Origin: Phycisphaerales bacterium
GTDB taxonomy: Bacteria > Planctomycetota > Phycisphaerae > Phycisphaerales > UBA1924
DNA length: 6,155 nucleotides
NCBI GenBank assembly: GCA_019747615.1
Contig: JAIEQQ010000612.1
Coordinates: forward strand, 1-6,155
Reading direction: 5' to 3'
The notes under the pieces are model-generated. The model had not been told where the DNA came from. It did no database searches and was given only the letters and a program-made list of their open reading frames with translations. The position numbers and the translations under genes were made by a program. Of this stretch, positions 4,938-6,155 are shown piece by piece. Position 1 is the stretch's first letter. Each line of letters starts with the position of its first letter.

Positions 4938-6155
4938 TCACCCATAGAACACAACCGCTTCACCCGGCACATCCACGTAGCTGTTGCTCTCGCCAAACGG
5001 GTTCGTCGTCGCGTGCGGGTTGAACGGGTCGGCGATCCAACGCCCATCGACGATCACGCGGTACTCGTGCCGGCCGGTCGCCAGCGGCACCAGGCACTCA
5101 TACACCCCGACACTCTCGTTCAGCGTCATCGGTGTCGCGCTCAGCGACCAGCGGTTGAAGTTCCCGGCGATCGAAAGCACACGCCCGCTGCTGGCCGGCT
5201 GCACAAACAGCACGCCCTGGGCCGTGACACGCACGCCGAGGATCGCCCGCAGCGATTCCACGCTCGGCCACGCTTTGCGGGGCTCATCTTCCACCAGCTC
5301 CAGCACGCCGACGCGCGTGCGCGTGCTCGGGCGTTCCGCCGTCATGACGCTCGCGCCTTGGATGTCCGCCTCCGCCGCCACCGCGGCGCCGCTTGTCGGG
5401 CTCCGCTCGCCGCCGCTGGCCATGCGCTCGCCGCTCTCGCGGGCGAGGGCCTCGCCGTGGGCTCGCGCGCTGAGCAGCGATTCGACCGCCATTGCTCGCG
5501 TGCGGACGGCGCTCTGCGACTCCTCGGCCTCGGAGGCCTCGGGCGCGGGCGTTGACTTTCGCGACGCCGGCGTGCGCAGCAGCCACTCGGCCAGCTCGCT
5601 GTAGTCCTGCGCACCGGCGGAGTCCGGCGCGTACTCGATCGCCGGCTGACCGAAGTTCACCGCCTCGCGCAGCTTCGCGTCCATGCGGATGACCACCGGC
5701 GAAACCAGCCCCTTGAACCGGCTGTTGATCTGCTCCAGCACCTCACGCGCCAGCGGATTCGTCTCGTCGTACATCGTCGGCACGATGCGGTGCGAGGGCT
5801 GCACGCCGATCTTCTTGCCCATCGCCTTGATCATCTGCACCTGCTTCGCGGCACCCTGCAACGCGAAGAAGCCCGTTTCAACAGGGATCAAGACCTCGGT
5901 CGCCGCGACCAGCGCGTTGAAGGTCAATACGCCGATCGAGGGCGGGCAATCGATCAGGCACAGGTCGTACTGATCGGCCAAGCGCGTCAGCACCATGTCC
6001 AGCCGTCGCTCGGCGTCTTCCGCTCCGCCGAGGCCGCCGCGCGGCGCTTCGAGCGCCGCGAGCCGAACCGTGCTCGGGGCCAGGTCCAGGTTCCGGCTCA
6101 CGCGCCACAGCAAGCGAGACCAATCGATGCTCTTGCCAGAGGCGGTGGCGCTGCT
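4938..6155 (-). CDS. ParA-family ATPase fused to a CBM48/AMPK-type glycogen-binding domain (N-terminal part missing)
   Basis: The gene runs off the right edge; 405 residues are visible, ending at TGA 4938-4940. Residues 1-193 are the second half of a ParA-type partition ATPase: LAPSTVRLAALE, a Walker B strand LCLIDCPPS (Asp69), LIPVETGFFALQG, PTMYDETNPLAREV, and the C-terminal block KLREAVNFGQP with SAGAQDYSELAEWLL. The Walker A motif would lie outside the window. Residues 194-305 form an Ala/Ser/Glu/Arg-rich linker. Residues 307-405 match the carbohydrate-binding module of AMPK beta subunits (CBM48): AGNFNRWS, GRHEYRVIVDGRW, DPFNP and ESNSYVDV. Relative to rat AMPK beta1, as recalled, the two sugar-stacking tryptophans correspond to Trp336 and Trp373, the Lys to Arg366 and the Asn to Asn391; the Leu contact is not clearly kept. 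The reading frame is unbroken through all parts, so the fusion is real. ParA proteins dimerise with ATP, coat the nucleoid and position cargo; the module suggests that an alpha-glucan is bound. Function of the fusion is inference. Confidence 0.9.
   Translation of the reverse strand, partial: SSATASGKSIDWSRLLWRVSRNLDLAPSTVRLAALEAPRGGLGGAEDAERRLDMVLTRLADQYDLCLIDCPPSIGVLTFNALVAATEVLIPVETGFFALQGAAKQVQMIKAMGKKIGVQPSHRIVPTMYDETNPLAREVLEQINSRFKGLVSPVVIRMDAKLREAVNFGQPAIEYAPDSAGAQDYSELAEWLLRTPASRKSTPAPEASEAEESQSAVRTRAMAVESLLSARAHGEALARESGERMASGGERSPTSGAAVAAEADIQGASVMTAERPSTRTRVGVLELVEDEPRKAWPSVESLRAILGVRVTAQGVLFVQPASSGRVLSIAGNFNRWSLSATPMTLNESVGVYECLVPLATGRHEYRVIVDGRWIADPFNPHATTNPFGESNSYVDVPGEAVVFYG

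Noticed and set aside
3922..4947. Plus-strand open frame of 341 codons opposite the pseudo-MinD gene
   Set aside because: Composition is Ser/Pro/Ala/Thr-rich without motifs and it ends past the minus-strand gene start. The opposite strand gives plausible hydrophobic strands and G-ending codons.
4086..5555. Long plus-strand open frame (489 codons) across the two minus-strand genes
   Set aside because: The translation is an Arg/His/Pro-rich composition typical of antisense reading in GC-rich DNA, and it spans two unrelated minus-strand genes, one of which is a clear ParA-CBM48 protein.

Overview
This is a GC-rich window from a bacterial chromosome. It carries five protein genes, two of them cut by the window edges. 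The organism is most likely a planctomycete (Planctomycetota, perhaps a Phycisphaerae-type lineage). That is inferred from overall style only: high GC, start codons without Shine-Dalgarno sequences on the plus strand, short-period degenerate repeats between genes, and unusual domain fusions. There is no rRNA or other marker gene to confirm it, and no RNA gene, CRISPR array or mobile element was seen.

Left part (1-2168, plus strand): two TerC/Alx-family integral membrane genes lie in tandem, 112 bp apart. The first is only its C-terminal portion. Its TerC half is fused to a PGPGW-type transmembrane module, and an acidic residue of the second TerC motif is replaced. The second is a complete, canonical TerC/Alx protein with all acidic motif residues present, expected to act in metal-ion (Mn) homeostasis or export. 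The tail of the first gene and both following gaps contain short degenerate tandem repeats with 7-, 8- and about 9-10-bp periods.

Middle (2396-3412, plus strand): a lipoprotein signal peptide with a clear lipobox is followed by about eight TPR repeats, indicating a membrane-anchored protein-interaction scaffold. It converges tail to tail, 19 bp apart, with the minus-strand genes.

Right part (3432-6155, minus strand): this looks like a two-gene operon and is the most interesting part of the window. The upstream gene, cut at its N-terminus, encodes a ParA-type partitioning ATPase joined by a low-complexity linker to a C-terminal CBM48/AMPK-beta-like glycogen-binding module. Most of the recognised sugar-contact positions are conserved. 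About 30 bp downstream is a 491-residue unrecognised protein. Its middle section follows the MinD/FlhG fold order, but the P-loop lysine is missing, so it may be a catalytically dead partner. Working hypothesis (inference): a ParA/MinD-type system whose cargo is an alpha-glucan or glycogen granule, or one that senses glycogen.
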